The notes under the pieces: generated by a model
What the model was told of the DNA's origin: nothing
What the model saw: only the letters and a program-made list of their open reading frames with translations
Database searches by the model: none
Program-made: the position numbers and the translations under genes
Assembly (NCBI GenBank): GCA_029216955.1
Contig: JANAVB010044017.1
Location: forward strand, 526,358 to 590,357
Length of the DNA: 64,000 nt
Source: Iris pallida
Lineage: Eukaryota > Streptophyta > Magnoliopsida > Asparagales > Iridaceae
Direction: 5' to 3'
In this document: positions 19,069 through 28,650 of the stretch, one piece after another
Numbering within the stretch: position 1 is the stretch's first letter
How the letters are laid out: every line of letters begins with the position of its first letter

Positions 19069-21256
19069 TAGTATTTACAGCAGGACTTTTAGCCTTAGCA
19101 GGCTTAGTCAGGTTGATTACAAGAGGGGGAGAAGAAGAACGTGGAGGAGGATTAGCCTTGTTACGACGGAGGTCGATAACGAGCGGCTCAGAGAAGGTGA
19201 GCTCCCTTTTGTCCTTGTTATGAGATAGATCTATAACAAATGGCTCAGAAGAAGTGTGCTGCTTTTTATCCTTGTTACGACGTAAGTCAATAACAAGTGG
19301 CTCAGAGGAGGTGAGCTCCCTTTGATCATGATCATCTTCAATAGATTGCTTCTGGACTGGCAAGTGAATAGCCAGTGGCTTGGAGGATTGAGGACGAAAA
19401 ACACGCCCTTTGACAGGAATAATGAGGGTATCTTTAGGCACTGTTTCTTGCTCTTCTTCAGTGTCCAGAGATAGGACAACCTTCATGAATTCGTCCTTGT
19501 ACATACGTGCATCATTGCAGTATGCCTCAATGCCTTTGAAAGGATAGAGATCAGCAACCTCCTTCTGAACTTCTCTATTGTCATCAACATATTTGAAACA
19601 TTGATGAAGAGTTGATGGAACAATGTTATGCTCATGTAGGAATGGTCTCCCCAATAAAGCATTGTAGGAACAACCGTGGTTATTAATGATGTAGAAGGTA
19701 ACCTTTGTGAGAAGATTGCCTATTTGAAGTTTTAGACGAATCTTGCCCAGAGGCTCACTCCTTCCTTGGTTGAAACCGAGAATGGTGGTGATTGTACTGG
19801 AGAGGCTATGCACTGGAATCTTCAGTGCATCCAACATTGTCTTTGGCATAATGCTGAGAGCAGACCCTGGATCTATCAAGATACGATCGACTTTCATCGA
19901 GTCGACATATCCTGTATAGTAGAGTGGACGGTCGTGCCTGTTATCTTCCATCAACATGTCATCTTGAGTGAAAGTGATGTTCGGAATTAGTTCCAACACA
20001 CTATGATAATGAAGGCAAGAGACTGGTTCTGCTTTCGGCTTCTTCAGAAGAGTTAAGCAGGTTTCAGTTTGCATAAGAGCCTCGCTCAGGGTTTTCTGAG
20101 TCTCTTTGGAGAGGCGCAAGAGCTCGAAGATTGACAACCGGGCCGGTGTATTAGCCAATTGAGCTAATATGTCAAAGTTGTAAGGCTTCTCAAGTCCGAA
20201 AGGAGATATCTTCTTTAAAGGTTTGTCGAAGCGGACTTGCTGTTTGCCTTTGTCAACAACCGTTGGCTTGGGAGGAATGGGTATCACAACCGGTGAGGAA
20301 GTAGTAGGAACATCCTCAGCAGAAGCAGGATGCACTGGAGCAGGTTCAGAAGAAGAAGAAGCAGGATTCTCTTGAGTTTTGGGGTAATCCTTCAGATAGG
20401 CTTTCCCTGATCTGGAGCCTAGCAAGATTTCTTCATCAACTATGGGGTCAAAAGACACCATATTGCAAATCTTTGTCTTGCCCTTGGAGCGATCTTTCTT
20501 CTTGGAGAAAGAGGGAACTTCAAACTCTGAAGCAAGATCCGGATGAATCCACATAATCTCGCCATTGTCAAGAGACAAGGGGACGAGACCTTCACTTTGT
20601 GGAGGAGGGAGATTCTCAATCTCAAGAGTAGCCTTGGGGATAGGTATGACACCATGTTGCACCATCTGTGGTGGGAAATCACCGAACTGAACTGTTACCA
20701 TATTTGCAGTAATAGTCTTCTCGTCTTGTTGCAGAGTGACGACGCCAGCGTTGACCAGCTCCTCGATTTTGCCTTTGAGCACATAACATGCTCGAGTGGG
20801 ATGTCCGATGAACCTGTGATAGACACAGTACTTGGGATGATCAGTCTTACCGACTTCATCGGGCTTCTTAGGATCTGGAAGTTGAATTTTATTGCTTTTG
20901 AGTAAGCAATCAAAGATACTAGCAGTGTCATTCTCGTCAAAGGAATACTCCACTTTGGGACGAGATTCTTTCGGTGAAGGTGCTAAAGGAGTAGAAGTGG
21001 ACGTAGGAGGAGCTACGTTAACCGCCAGAGATTCTTTGTTCTTGTTCAAATTGATGTTCAAAGTTTCTTTTGGTTTGCGGTTATTCTGGCGATTGCCACC
21101 ACCTGATGTTTGATGTTCATCCCGGTCGGGGTTAGACATTTGTACCCCTAACTGCTTGAATTTGTCGGCGCTAACTTTAGCTGCTTTAGCGTTGACAATA
21201 AAGGATGGCCAATCTTGGAATTGAGTAGACCATGTCCACATGCTAATGATGGGCAA
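19025..21256 (-). CDS. Tat gag C-terminal part and aspartic protease
   Basis: A 743-codon frame. Near residue 150 is the Tat-type zinc-knuckle-like motif CVYHRFIGHPTRAC followed by LKGKIEELV. Near residue 460 is the aspartic protease active site LIDPGSALSIMP, with the second conserved block ALLGRPFLHE some 80 residues later. The C-terminal 60 residues contain four imperfect 20-residue repeats of the type SSEPLVIDLRRNKDK (19100-19330). The frame has no internal stop over 2.2 kb, but its true upstream continuation is in another frame, joined at a run of five T around 21255 on the minus strand. So it is a piece of a longer gag-pro protein. Confidence 0.85.
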   Translation of the reverse strand: MPIISMWTWSTQFQDWPSFIVNAKAAKVSADKFKQLGVQMSNPDRDEHQTSGGGNRQNNRKPKETLNINLNKNKESLAVNVAPPTSTSTPLAPSPKESRPKVEYSFDENDTASIFDCLLKSNKIQLPDPKKPDEVGKTDHPKYCVYHRFIGHPTRACYVLKGKIEELVNAGVVTLQQDEKTITANMVTVQFGDFPPQMVQHGVIPIPKATLEIENLPPPQSEGLVPLSLDNGEIMWIHPDLASEFEVPSFSKKKDRSKGKTKICNMVSFDPIVDEEILLGSRSGKAYLKDYPKTQENPASSSSEPAPVHPASAEDVPTTSSPVVIPIPPKPTVVDKGKQQVRFDKPLKKISPFGLEKPYNFDILAQLANTPARLSIFELLRLSKETQKTLSEALMQTETCLTLLKKPKAEPVSCLHYHSVLELIPNITFTQDDMLMEDNRHDRPLYYTGYVDSMKVDRILIDPGSALSIMPKTMLDALKIPVHSLSSTITTILGFNQGRSEPLGKIRLKLQIGNLLTKVTFYIINNHGCSYNALLGRPFLHEHNIVPSTLHQCFKYVDDNREVQKEVADLYPFKGIEAYCNDARMYKDEFMKVVLSLDTEEEQETVPKDTLIIPVKGRVFRPQSSKPLAIHLPVQKQSIEDDHDQRELTSSEPLVIDLRRNKDKKQHTSSEPFVIDLSHNKDKRELTFSEPLVIDLRRNKANPPPRSSSPPLVINLTKPAKAKSPAVNTNVQINKKSTYFPVY

Positions 21257-22912
21257 AAACCTTGCAGGTGTCTATGGTGACAGCGGCTGGAGTTCCTGGA
21301 GGCATTTTCAGAGCTTCTCGGCAGAATCTTTCGATGAAACTCTCAGCGGTTTCATTATGCTTTTGTTTGATTTTATTGAGAGCTGACATAGTCATGTCAT
21401 TGATCCCCTCGTAAAATTGTTCCAAGAAGATTTACTTTAAGCCAGAGAAGGAGGTGATACAACCATCAGGCAAGCTTCTATACCAATCGTATGCTACGCC
21501 AGCTAAACAGCCAACGAATACTCTGGTAAGAAGAGCGTCATTTGGTTGAAGTTGGACAGTCATAACCTCAAAGTGGTTGATGAACTGACTAGGAGATGTG
21601 CTGCCATCAAACATCGAGATGGTTGGGATCTTGTACTTCGGAGGAAATGGAACTTCCTTCCATTCAACTGGGTAAGGTTGCTTGATCCCCAGTCTTTGTA
21701 AGTTGTCCTTCTCCTTGAAAGCTTTGAACCGAGTTCATAGGAGCTTTACAGCTTCATTTGCATCTTCTACTAATGTAGAAGGAGCGGGCTGAACCACGAT
21801 GTTAGGAGGAGGAACAGCATGATAAGCACTACCCCCAGCACCTGACTGACTGGGTGTAGGTTGGACTTGTACAGGAGGTATTTGAGTAGGTGCTACCCCC
21901 AATCCCGCATTGACAGACACCGATGATGCTATGATTTTAGGATTTATAGACAGTACAGTCGGTGGAACTGTATGCTGAGCCACAATGATGGAATGCATAC
22001 TGGCGACCATTTCAGCCATGGTCTTCAGCTTATCTTCTAGTGCAACTATTCTTTGTTCTTGGCTAGATGAACTGGAAGCATCGGGATCTTCATTGACAAC
22101 ATACGCTGTCACTTCTCTGGGTACAGTGGAATACACTGTCTGTTCTGAGCTTTTGTTGTATGCATCATAGTCGGAGAAAGAATCATCTTCTGAGTGAGAA
22201 GGAAGGAAACGACCAGAAGGATCTTGAAGATTTCTTTGACCGATTGTGTCTCGGCTTCGGGAACGGGTATGTTGGAATACTCCTTCAGAGGATTCTTGGA
22301 GTAGATCCAAGTACCGTTGGCTTGGCCTGCGAGGCTTTCCATGCTTGGAGCACTTCCTACCTCCAGTGTCTCTGGAAGTCATGTTGATGGAGGCGTATAA
22401 AACCTCGTCTTCATCTTCAGACATAGGTTCAGGATTAGGAAAGTTCAGACGATCGAAGACAGATCGTTTTGTTGTTTGACAACAACACTTGATGACAACT
22501 TTGTGGTTACAGTGATGTCCAAGTGGTTGCACTGGAGATGTTGGGATGTTGTCCCATTTTTGCTTAAGGTGTTCTCGGAGATCAGGAATAGCAATGGGAC
22601 GAGCAGGAGTTCGAAGGACATGTTCTTTGATAATATTCGGAACATGGTTCCAGTTCTTCAAATATTTTGTCCCCTGAGTGTACAGGGAGGTGCTCACTTC
22701 ATTAGCATAGGTGTTCGGATTCTTGATCCTGGAAGTCTGCTTCTGATGATGTTTGATCTTCGGCATTGGCTGTTTGCATTTTACCGAAGTTGGCCTGTTG
22801 AGATAAGTTCTTAAATCTGCAAACTCACCCCCAGGGGTTTCTGTTTGCGACACCAGCAACTTTTTCTGTCTTGAACGGGAGATCTTGAGGGTTGGGAGAT
22901 CCTGGAACTCTG
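21243..22912 (-). pseudogene. Tat gag
   Basis: Continuous frame interrupted by stops at 21735 (TGA) and 21432 (TAA). The central part carries the gag core of Ty3/gypsy: FDGSTSPSQFINHFEVM, then CLAGVAYDWYRSLP, then FYEGINDMTMSALNKIKQK and ESFIERFCREAL. Upstream (22859-21735) is a less conserved 374-codon region with a possible coiled coil (EQRIVALEDKLKTMAEMVAS). Both stops fit C-to-T change. A one-base shift near 22915-22930 separates it from the leader frame. Confidence 0.85.
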
Positions 22913-23890
22913 CTATCGGAGTAGGCAGAATACCTCTTTGATCAGTACAAGTTCTTTAACATAGAGAGGAGAATCTTTGTTTGACAGAGTTTTTGTACTG
23001 ACTGATGCCGGAGCACATTCAGATTGATCTTCAACGGTAAAAACCGAAGAAGATTGAGAAAAGACCAAAGGGCCTTTTCCTTTGTTCTGGAAAGAAGGGT
23101 TAGCTAAAGAGCGTTTCCCTCTGTTGTCTTCCAAGTCATGGGACGAGGAAGTTTGAGAAAAGACCAAAAGGCCTTTTTCTTTGTTCTGGAGAGGAGGAGG
23201 AATAGCCAAAAGACTACCCCCAGTGGATTGTGCAGGAGCAGCAGGGTGTTGGAGAGGAGTAGCACTCTTTCCTTTGTTGTGAAAAGAAGAAAGATTAGCC
23301 AAAAGGCTGTCTTTCTTGGATTGCGCAGGCATGGTTTGCGCATGAGTGGATTGCACACTGGCAGGTTGCACAGGAGAGTCCTTGACAGAGAACTTTTTGG
23401 TTCTGGCCACAGAGTGTTTAGGATACACTCTAGTTACTGGAGCATCAGTTTGCGCAGGAAGATGGACAGCCAATTGCGCCAGAGGCAGAGGAGTCTTATG
23501 CTTTGACAAGGCAGTATAAGAAGTCTTCTGTGCACTTACAGCAGCAGCTTGCCTATGAGTAGTTGAGACAGATTGTGCAACAGTCTTAGTGGTAGCAACT
23601 GTAGACTGTGCAGCAGATTGCGCAGCAGGCTTCTTGGCAGACTGCACAGCAGTCTTGGAGACAGAGTGGATGGACTGCGCAGCAGTCTTGGAGACCCACA
23701 CTGGGCGCACTTTGCTCGTGGTAGAAGTAATTGCAGTACGAGGAGTGGTCTTAGAGTTGATCATGGCTTCATAGGCTGTCTGGTTGACCTTCACAACCAG
23801 CGTCTTCTGCGTCTTCCCGATAGACGCTACGTCACATTGAGTTGTCACTTCCTCGTCGGAGGAGAAAGTCGTCCCCAGCAGAGTCGCCAT
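22913..23890 (-). CDS. Tat leader frame preceding gag, 325 codons
   Basis: An open 325-codon frame that starts at an ATG (23888-23890) overlapping the primer-binding site. The product is low in complexity, with many short Ala-Gln-Ser repeats (for example KKPAAQSAAQST) and Lys. The underlying DNA repeats TGCGCA. Two near repeats encode LANLSSFHNKGKSA and LANPSFQNKGKGPL. No known domain is seen. Ogre-type elements carry an extra frame of unknown function upstream of gag; this may be the counterpart, or an N-terminal extension of gag, since the frames differ by one base at about 22915. Confidence 0.7.
   Translation of the reverse strand: MATLLGTTFSSDEEVTTQCDVASIGKTQKTLVVKVNQTAYEAMINSKTTPRTAITSTTSKVRPVWVSKTAAQSIHSVSKTAVQSAKKPAAQSAAQSTVATTKTVAQSVSTTHRQAAAVSAQKTSYTALSKHKTPLPLAQLAVHLPAQTDAPVTRVYPKHSVARTKKFSVKDSPVQPASVQSTHAQTMPAQSKKDSLLANLSSFHNKGKSATPLQHPAAPAQSTGGSLLAIPPPLQNKEKGLLVFSQTSSSHDLEDNRGKRSLANPSFQNKGKGPLVFSQSSSVFTVEDQSECAPASVSTKTLSNKDSPLYVKELVLIKEVFCLLR
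23872..23889 (-). promoter_or_regulatory. Primer-binding site of the Tat element
   Basis: TGGCGACTCTGCTGGGGA on the minus strand, three bases (AAA) inside the 5' LTR. This is the type reported for Tat/Ogre elements, thought to pair with a tRNA-Arg 3' end; the tRNA assignment is from memory. Its first two bases, TG, with the preceding A, form the start codon of the leader frame. Confidence 0.85.
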
Positions 23891-23892
23891 TT

Positions 23893-24786
23893 TGTTTGCA
23901 AAAACAAAAGTATGAAACTTTATTGATACAAACTTTGTAAAAGATTACAAGAATTCTGGGAAAGGTACAACTGTAGGAGTCCAATCTAGAAGACGATTGC
24001 TTTATCCCTTGGACGATGTGAACTTTGAAGACTGTAGCCTCTGAAGTTGACTTGAAGGCAAAAGCCTCGGAAGAATACAGCAGCACTTGGGCAAGAACTC
24101 CTGAACTCTCTGAACTTTAATGTCTGATCTCTGATTTATAATCTGTGATCCCCTTGAATGGAGACTTGAAACTCTATTTATAGAGTTCTGGAAATAACTA
24201 ATTTTTAGTTATTCTGGATGGCGCAAGCTGGATTGCGCAGGAACTGGATTACGTAGCATCAGACTGCGCAGGCAGTTGTCTGGTCGTGGACCAACTGTTT
24301 TGGACACGTGGCATCATTTGATTGAAATGCGCATGATCGTGTGAAGACGGTTGCCACGTAACGAGCATTTGATGGCATGAATGCCACATGTACTTTTGTC
24401 AGAATGAAGTGCGCCACATGAATTGCGCTGACTTCAAATTACGCAGAGATGGATTGCGCTAAGATAGATTGCACTGGCATGGATTGTGCCAAAATGGATT
24501 GCACAAGCACTGGATTGCGCTACATGTACAGCTGTCCTCGAGCGCTGTGCGGCACAATAAACGAACAGTCTCCTCGTTCTTCGTGCTGTCAGCTATCAAA
24601 AAGATTTGATTTTGTCAGATAATGATGGCACTGCCACGTCAGCCTGCGCAGTTGAAAGTGTGCGTAGTCGAGTGTGCGCAATCTGATTGTTGCACAATCT
24701 GATGTCTGCGTAGTTCATTTGAAAGTTGTTTTTCTTGATTTTCTGACTTTTTTTGATAAGTGCAACTTGATTTTTTAGGACCTACA
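23893..24786 (-). repeat. 5' LTR of the Tat element
   Basis: 894 bp, alignable to the 3' LTR end to end with about 46 substitutions by eye. TATA box at 24174-24183 (minus strand). Differences are mostly TGCGCA against TGTGCA, TGCACA or TACGCA, that is, loss of CG sites. Confidence 0.95.
24174..24183 (-). promoter_or_regulatory. LTR TATA box driving gag-pol
   Basis: CTATAAATAG on the minus strand, about 280 bp before the end of the LTR. Confidence 0.7.
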
Positions 24787-26050
24787 CCTACTACGTGAGC
24801 AATATTCGACATTGTATACAACATAGAATACATGAAACTCTCTACTGCTAAAGCATATGGAACTCGCTCCATATTTTTCTTTTCGTCCTCGATTGATGAC
24901 AATGCTCCGCAGTAAACTTAAAGTGAGCTGCAAGGGGGTTGCTTACTTTCCTCGACCCGTCCATCCCAAAATGCTGAAGTAATCGGTGAATATACTTCTT
25001 TTAGGACAACCACACTAACTTATAGTCTCTCTCTTTTAACTGTTCTCTATCCCTAGAATAGTCTTTGCTGCAATTAAATCCTTAATAGAGAAGGTCGCAA
25101 CCCAATTGATGATTCAACTCAGCTATCCTTGTGGCATTTTGTTCCACCAACAGCATATCAACCACATAGAGCAGTAAAATGATAAAATCATCCTTGGTAA
25201 AATATTTTACAAATGTACAATTGTCCGACATTGTACGTGTATAACCATGCTCCTTTATAAATGGCTCAAACTTTATGTACCACTGCCGCGGAGCTTGCTT
25301 GAGGTCAGACAGACTTATTCAACTGGCAAACCAAATATGACTTACCCTTCTTATAGAATTCCTTGGGATTCTCCATTTATAATCTTTCATATAAATCACC
25401 ATAGAGGAATGGCGTCTTGATATTCTTATGCTCAATCTCAAATTAAAATTACTATTGAACCTACTACCACTCATATATATATATAATAATTGACGAATGC
25501 TGATAAAATTTTATCGAAATCTATGCCCTTTCGCTTACTGTAGACTTCGACTACCAATCTCGTTTTGTATCGAGGGCGAGTAGCGTCTTCTGTTTGCTTC
25601 ACTCTAAACACATATCGATTCTACAAAGTCTTCTTGCCATTTGGCAACCATTCCAATCTATAAATGTAGTTTTACTTTATGAACTCACCTTCCCCTACAT
25701 AGCCTGTATCCACTTCTATTTGTGTTCATCTTTCATTACCTCTACAAAAAATTACGTTGTCTTCCATCTACCAAAAGTGCGTACTCATATGGTGAGTACC
25801 TCGTGGATGGTCGACGCTCTCTCATACTCCTTCTCAATGGAACTACTGGTGTTAGCTGGGTACTAACTACCTCATTCCCCTCAGTAACTGCCTCCTTGGT
25901 ATGCTCATTTTTCTAAGGGTCACCCTGATCACCATCAGCAAATTGATAACCAAGATGGAAATAAACTCCATGTACTAGCTCCCCCGTAATTGGATTATCT
26001 ACAGTGTAATAGCTCCCCCATAACTGGATTCCCAGTAGTGTCTCTCATGC
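24787..26050 (-). pseudogene. Ty1/copia pol remnant, reverse transcriptase part
   Basis: On the minus strand, scraps of copia RT appear in order: a linker scrap RRSMRERRPSTRYS near 25800, then GIDFDKILSAF near 25520, LLLYVVDMLLVEQN near 25150 (where the catalytic YVDD has become YVVD), and SFMYSMLYTMSNIAHVVGV ending at the insertion junction. Many stops and shifts. It joins the RNase H part at 8029 on the left of the Tat element. The upstream integrase and gag were not recognised before about 26050, so the element is truncated or too decayed. Confidence 0.8.
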
Positions 26051-27061
26051 CCCGATTCCGGCAAATCGAAAGATAGCAATTGGGCGTGATGTTGAACAAG
26101 TCTGGATTGCACTTGTACAGGGTAAAATCATCAAAATTAATGATATTTCTTAAAATAAAATGGTATTGCATCGAAACTAAGCAGATAAGTTGAACTCACA
26201 ATAAGATATATAGAAATGTGTTCTCCTTATTGATATTTGCAATAAAGTATAAGACTTGCAGTAGAATATAAAACTTACAACATAACTCAAGGCTCGTAAT
26301 AGCCAACTGAAATACATGCTTTCTTGGCTTACAATGAACTTCTGAACTTGGCTTTCAGCTAGATATATCGACTTGGCTTACAACTCACTGGTACAACTAA
26401 ATTATAATATATTTCATACATTATGCCCTTTATAGCAGAGGACATCATCTTGTTAGAACTACTTCTGCACACCCATCTGATGTATCGATACCGCAACACT
26501 GATCAAACGATTCTCCACACACGAACATCTGTAGATGCCCAAAAATGTGGGTCAGTACATTGTCATGTATTGGTGAGCAGTGCGTGTCCAACTCACCTAA
26601 GATGATAACATAAGTAATCATGCGATAGGAAGATTATTAAAAGTGATATTTCTCTGTTACCTTAGGGCCAATTTATAGTTCATATCCAACAAGAATTGAA
26701 AGCATGCATATTACTTGCAACTAGCAAAATATAAAAAACATGTCATCACCCATTGGTGATTCTATCCACGATCATTTAGCATTTTCTGTAATTGAGTAAT
26801 ACTTACTCAACATTTAGCCTTTCCTGTAATTGAGTAATACTTACTCTGCATGTATAAGAAATTATTAGGAAACAATATCATATTTGTCACCATTTTGGTG
26901 ATTCTTACCAACAGTCGATGTCCTTCCATGTATATAAGTAATAACTTGCTCTGCCTATATAAGACATTGTTAACATGCACCTTATCTATATGAAGGTCAC
27001 AAACCACAGGCCTTCTTGACAATAAATGGTATACGGTATCCTTTACAGTAAAAGTTGCTAG
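26051..27061. other. Non-coding stretch with a short tandem repeat
   Basis: No gene seen. At about 26777-26850 a 41-bp unit containing CTGTAATTGAGTAATACTTACTC is present twice, and related CATCACCCATTGGTGATTCT / CACCATTTTGGTGATTCT hairpin-like motifs flank it. Confidence 0.5.
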
Positions 27062-28650
27062 TGTAACACCCCAGTCCCAAAGTACAAGGACTAATTACAT
27101 AGACATGCCAGCTATATACATTCGAAGTATATGGAACCCTCGTATGTAGACATAAGCTGTGAAATATAGAAAGCGATGAAACTAATCTCATCCACAATAA
27201 ATATATTATAACAATCAACTTGATAATGTCATTTGTACAAAAACGTTTGGCGGAGACAAATCCACTGCCAACTATATAGAGAGAAACACATAGCAACGAT
27301 AGAAGAGTCGAACAAAGTGAAGGACGATCCAAGAGCTAGCATCGCGAAGGTAGACTGTAAACTATGGCCTTAACTAGAGCATCTACGAAAATCACAAGCA
27401 CACTTGGAGAAATCACTAGGTCCTCAGAGGGACGTAACCAGATATAGGAAGAACATGCCATTATAACTGCAAATGAAAACACTATAGAACTATAACAAAA
27501 CTGGGTTCCTAACCGTCTATGTGATATGCACTTTGAGGACAACGTTCTACGCAGGGGCTGTAAGGATTCACGCAAGTAATAAAGAGTGGCCGTCAAGTAG
27601 CGCTCATCCGAGACACTATCGGCCGGGCAACAAGTAGCGCTCATCCGAGTTACTATAACCCACAAATGTGTGTAAAAAATAAATATAGCCCCTACGCTAA
27701 TAGCTGTCATCTCCCCCCAATGAAACTATACATGCATCGTAACCACGACACACCAACACATGTCGCTTTCACAATACTGTTTTAAACCTAATAACTGTCA
27801 AGTCTTCTAACATGCATCCATTGACAGTTATTCCTACGCATGCATACAGGGGATCAGCCTACATGCAAGTGACCGGCCTCTACATGTTACTCACCACTCA
27901 CACACAACTCGTGTTACCTTCATGACAAAGCTAATGACATGTACTATATTGACGGTAGTCTCTTAACTCTAGGTTCACAAGCAAGAAGGAAAAATAATAA
28001 ACAGAAAATATAGATACAATAACTAAATAATAAAAATGCAACAAAATGTAAGCAGTAAATATGGCAAGGTATCTTGCCTGGTGGGTCGCCTGGTGGGGTG
28101 CGGTGTTATGGCATGTTCCATTAGTCCAATAGCCAGAGAAGTGAAGATGTCCGAGTTCGCAAGAAAATAGGGAATATGATCAGTCACAACCAGTATTGAT
28201 AATCCAGGAGAATTTGTGGAGAGTAAATATTTACCTCATTTTAGAAAAGATTTATAATATTTGAAAACTAAATTTTTATTACCCAAAAATATTTTAGACA
28301 ATTTCTTTCAAAATTTTAGAAAAAATTAATTAAGGCTAAACCTAATTTTGTCAAATAATAATAATAATAAAATTTTAATAAAATTTTGGGTAAAAACTAT
28401 ATTTTTCAAAATAGATAGAAAGATGCTAAAAATATATTTAGTTCTATACCAATTTAAAATTATATGTGGAACTAAGCCTAATTCTATATTTTTGTAACAT
28501 AAATTTTTTTTTGAAAAGATTTCTTTAATATATATAATAATACTATTGATATTAATACCAAGAAAAATAATAAACATAATATTAGATAATTATATACATA
28601 ACCATATATTAATAATATTACATATGCCAAAATATCTACTATCAGCCACG
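27062..28650 (-). repeat. Old LTR fragment of the family-4 type
   Basis: Begins TGTAACACCCCAGTCCCAAAG, matching the edge at 59987 (TATAACGTCCCAGTCCCAAAA) and, inverted, the edge at 58161. Shared interior blocks include CCGTCTATGTGA, GGACAACGTTC, TAGCGCTCATCCGA and ACTAGGTCCTCAGAG. No primer-binding site or polypurine tract adjoins it, so it is a truncated or solo copy. The LARD-like element is inserted at its right end. Confidence 0.6.

Larger units (their letters stand above)
8030..24786 (-). mobile_element. Tat-lineage Ty3/gypsy LTR retrotransposon, 16.8 kb, with antisense genes
   Basis: The element starts TG and ends CA, is bounded by two 894-bp LTRs in direct orientation, and is flanked by the perfect target duplication CCTAC (8025-8029 and 24787-24791). 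It is transcribed on the minus strand: primer-binding site at 23872-23889 beside the right LTR, polypurine tract at 8924-8936 beside the left LTR. Domain order is leader/gag, protease, RT, RNase H, a second archaeal-type RNase H, integrase. The second RNase H marks the Tat/Ogre group. About 6 kb between integrase and the 3' LTR holds two genes on the opposite strand. The LTRs differ at about 46 sites by eye (about 5%), nearly all transitions, with no gap needed. All gag-pol frames are interrupted, so this copy is not autonomous. Confidence 0.95.
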
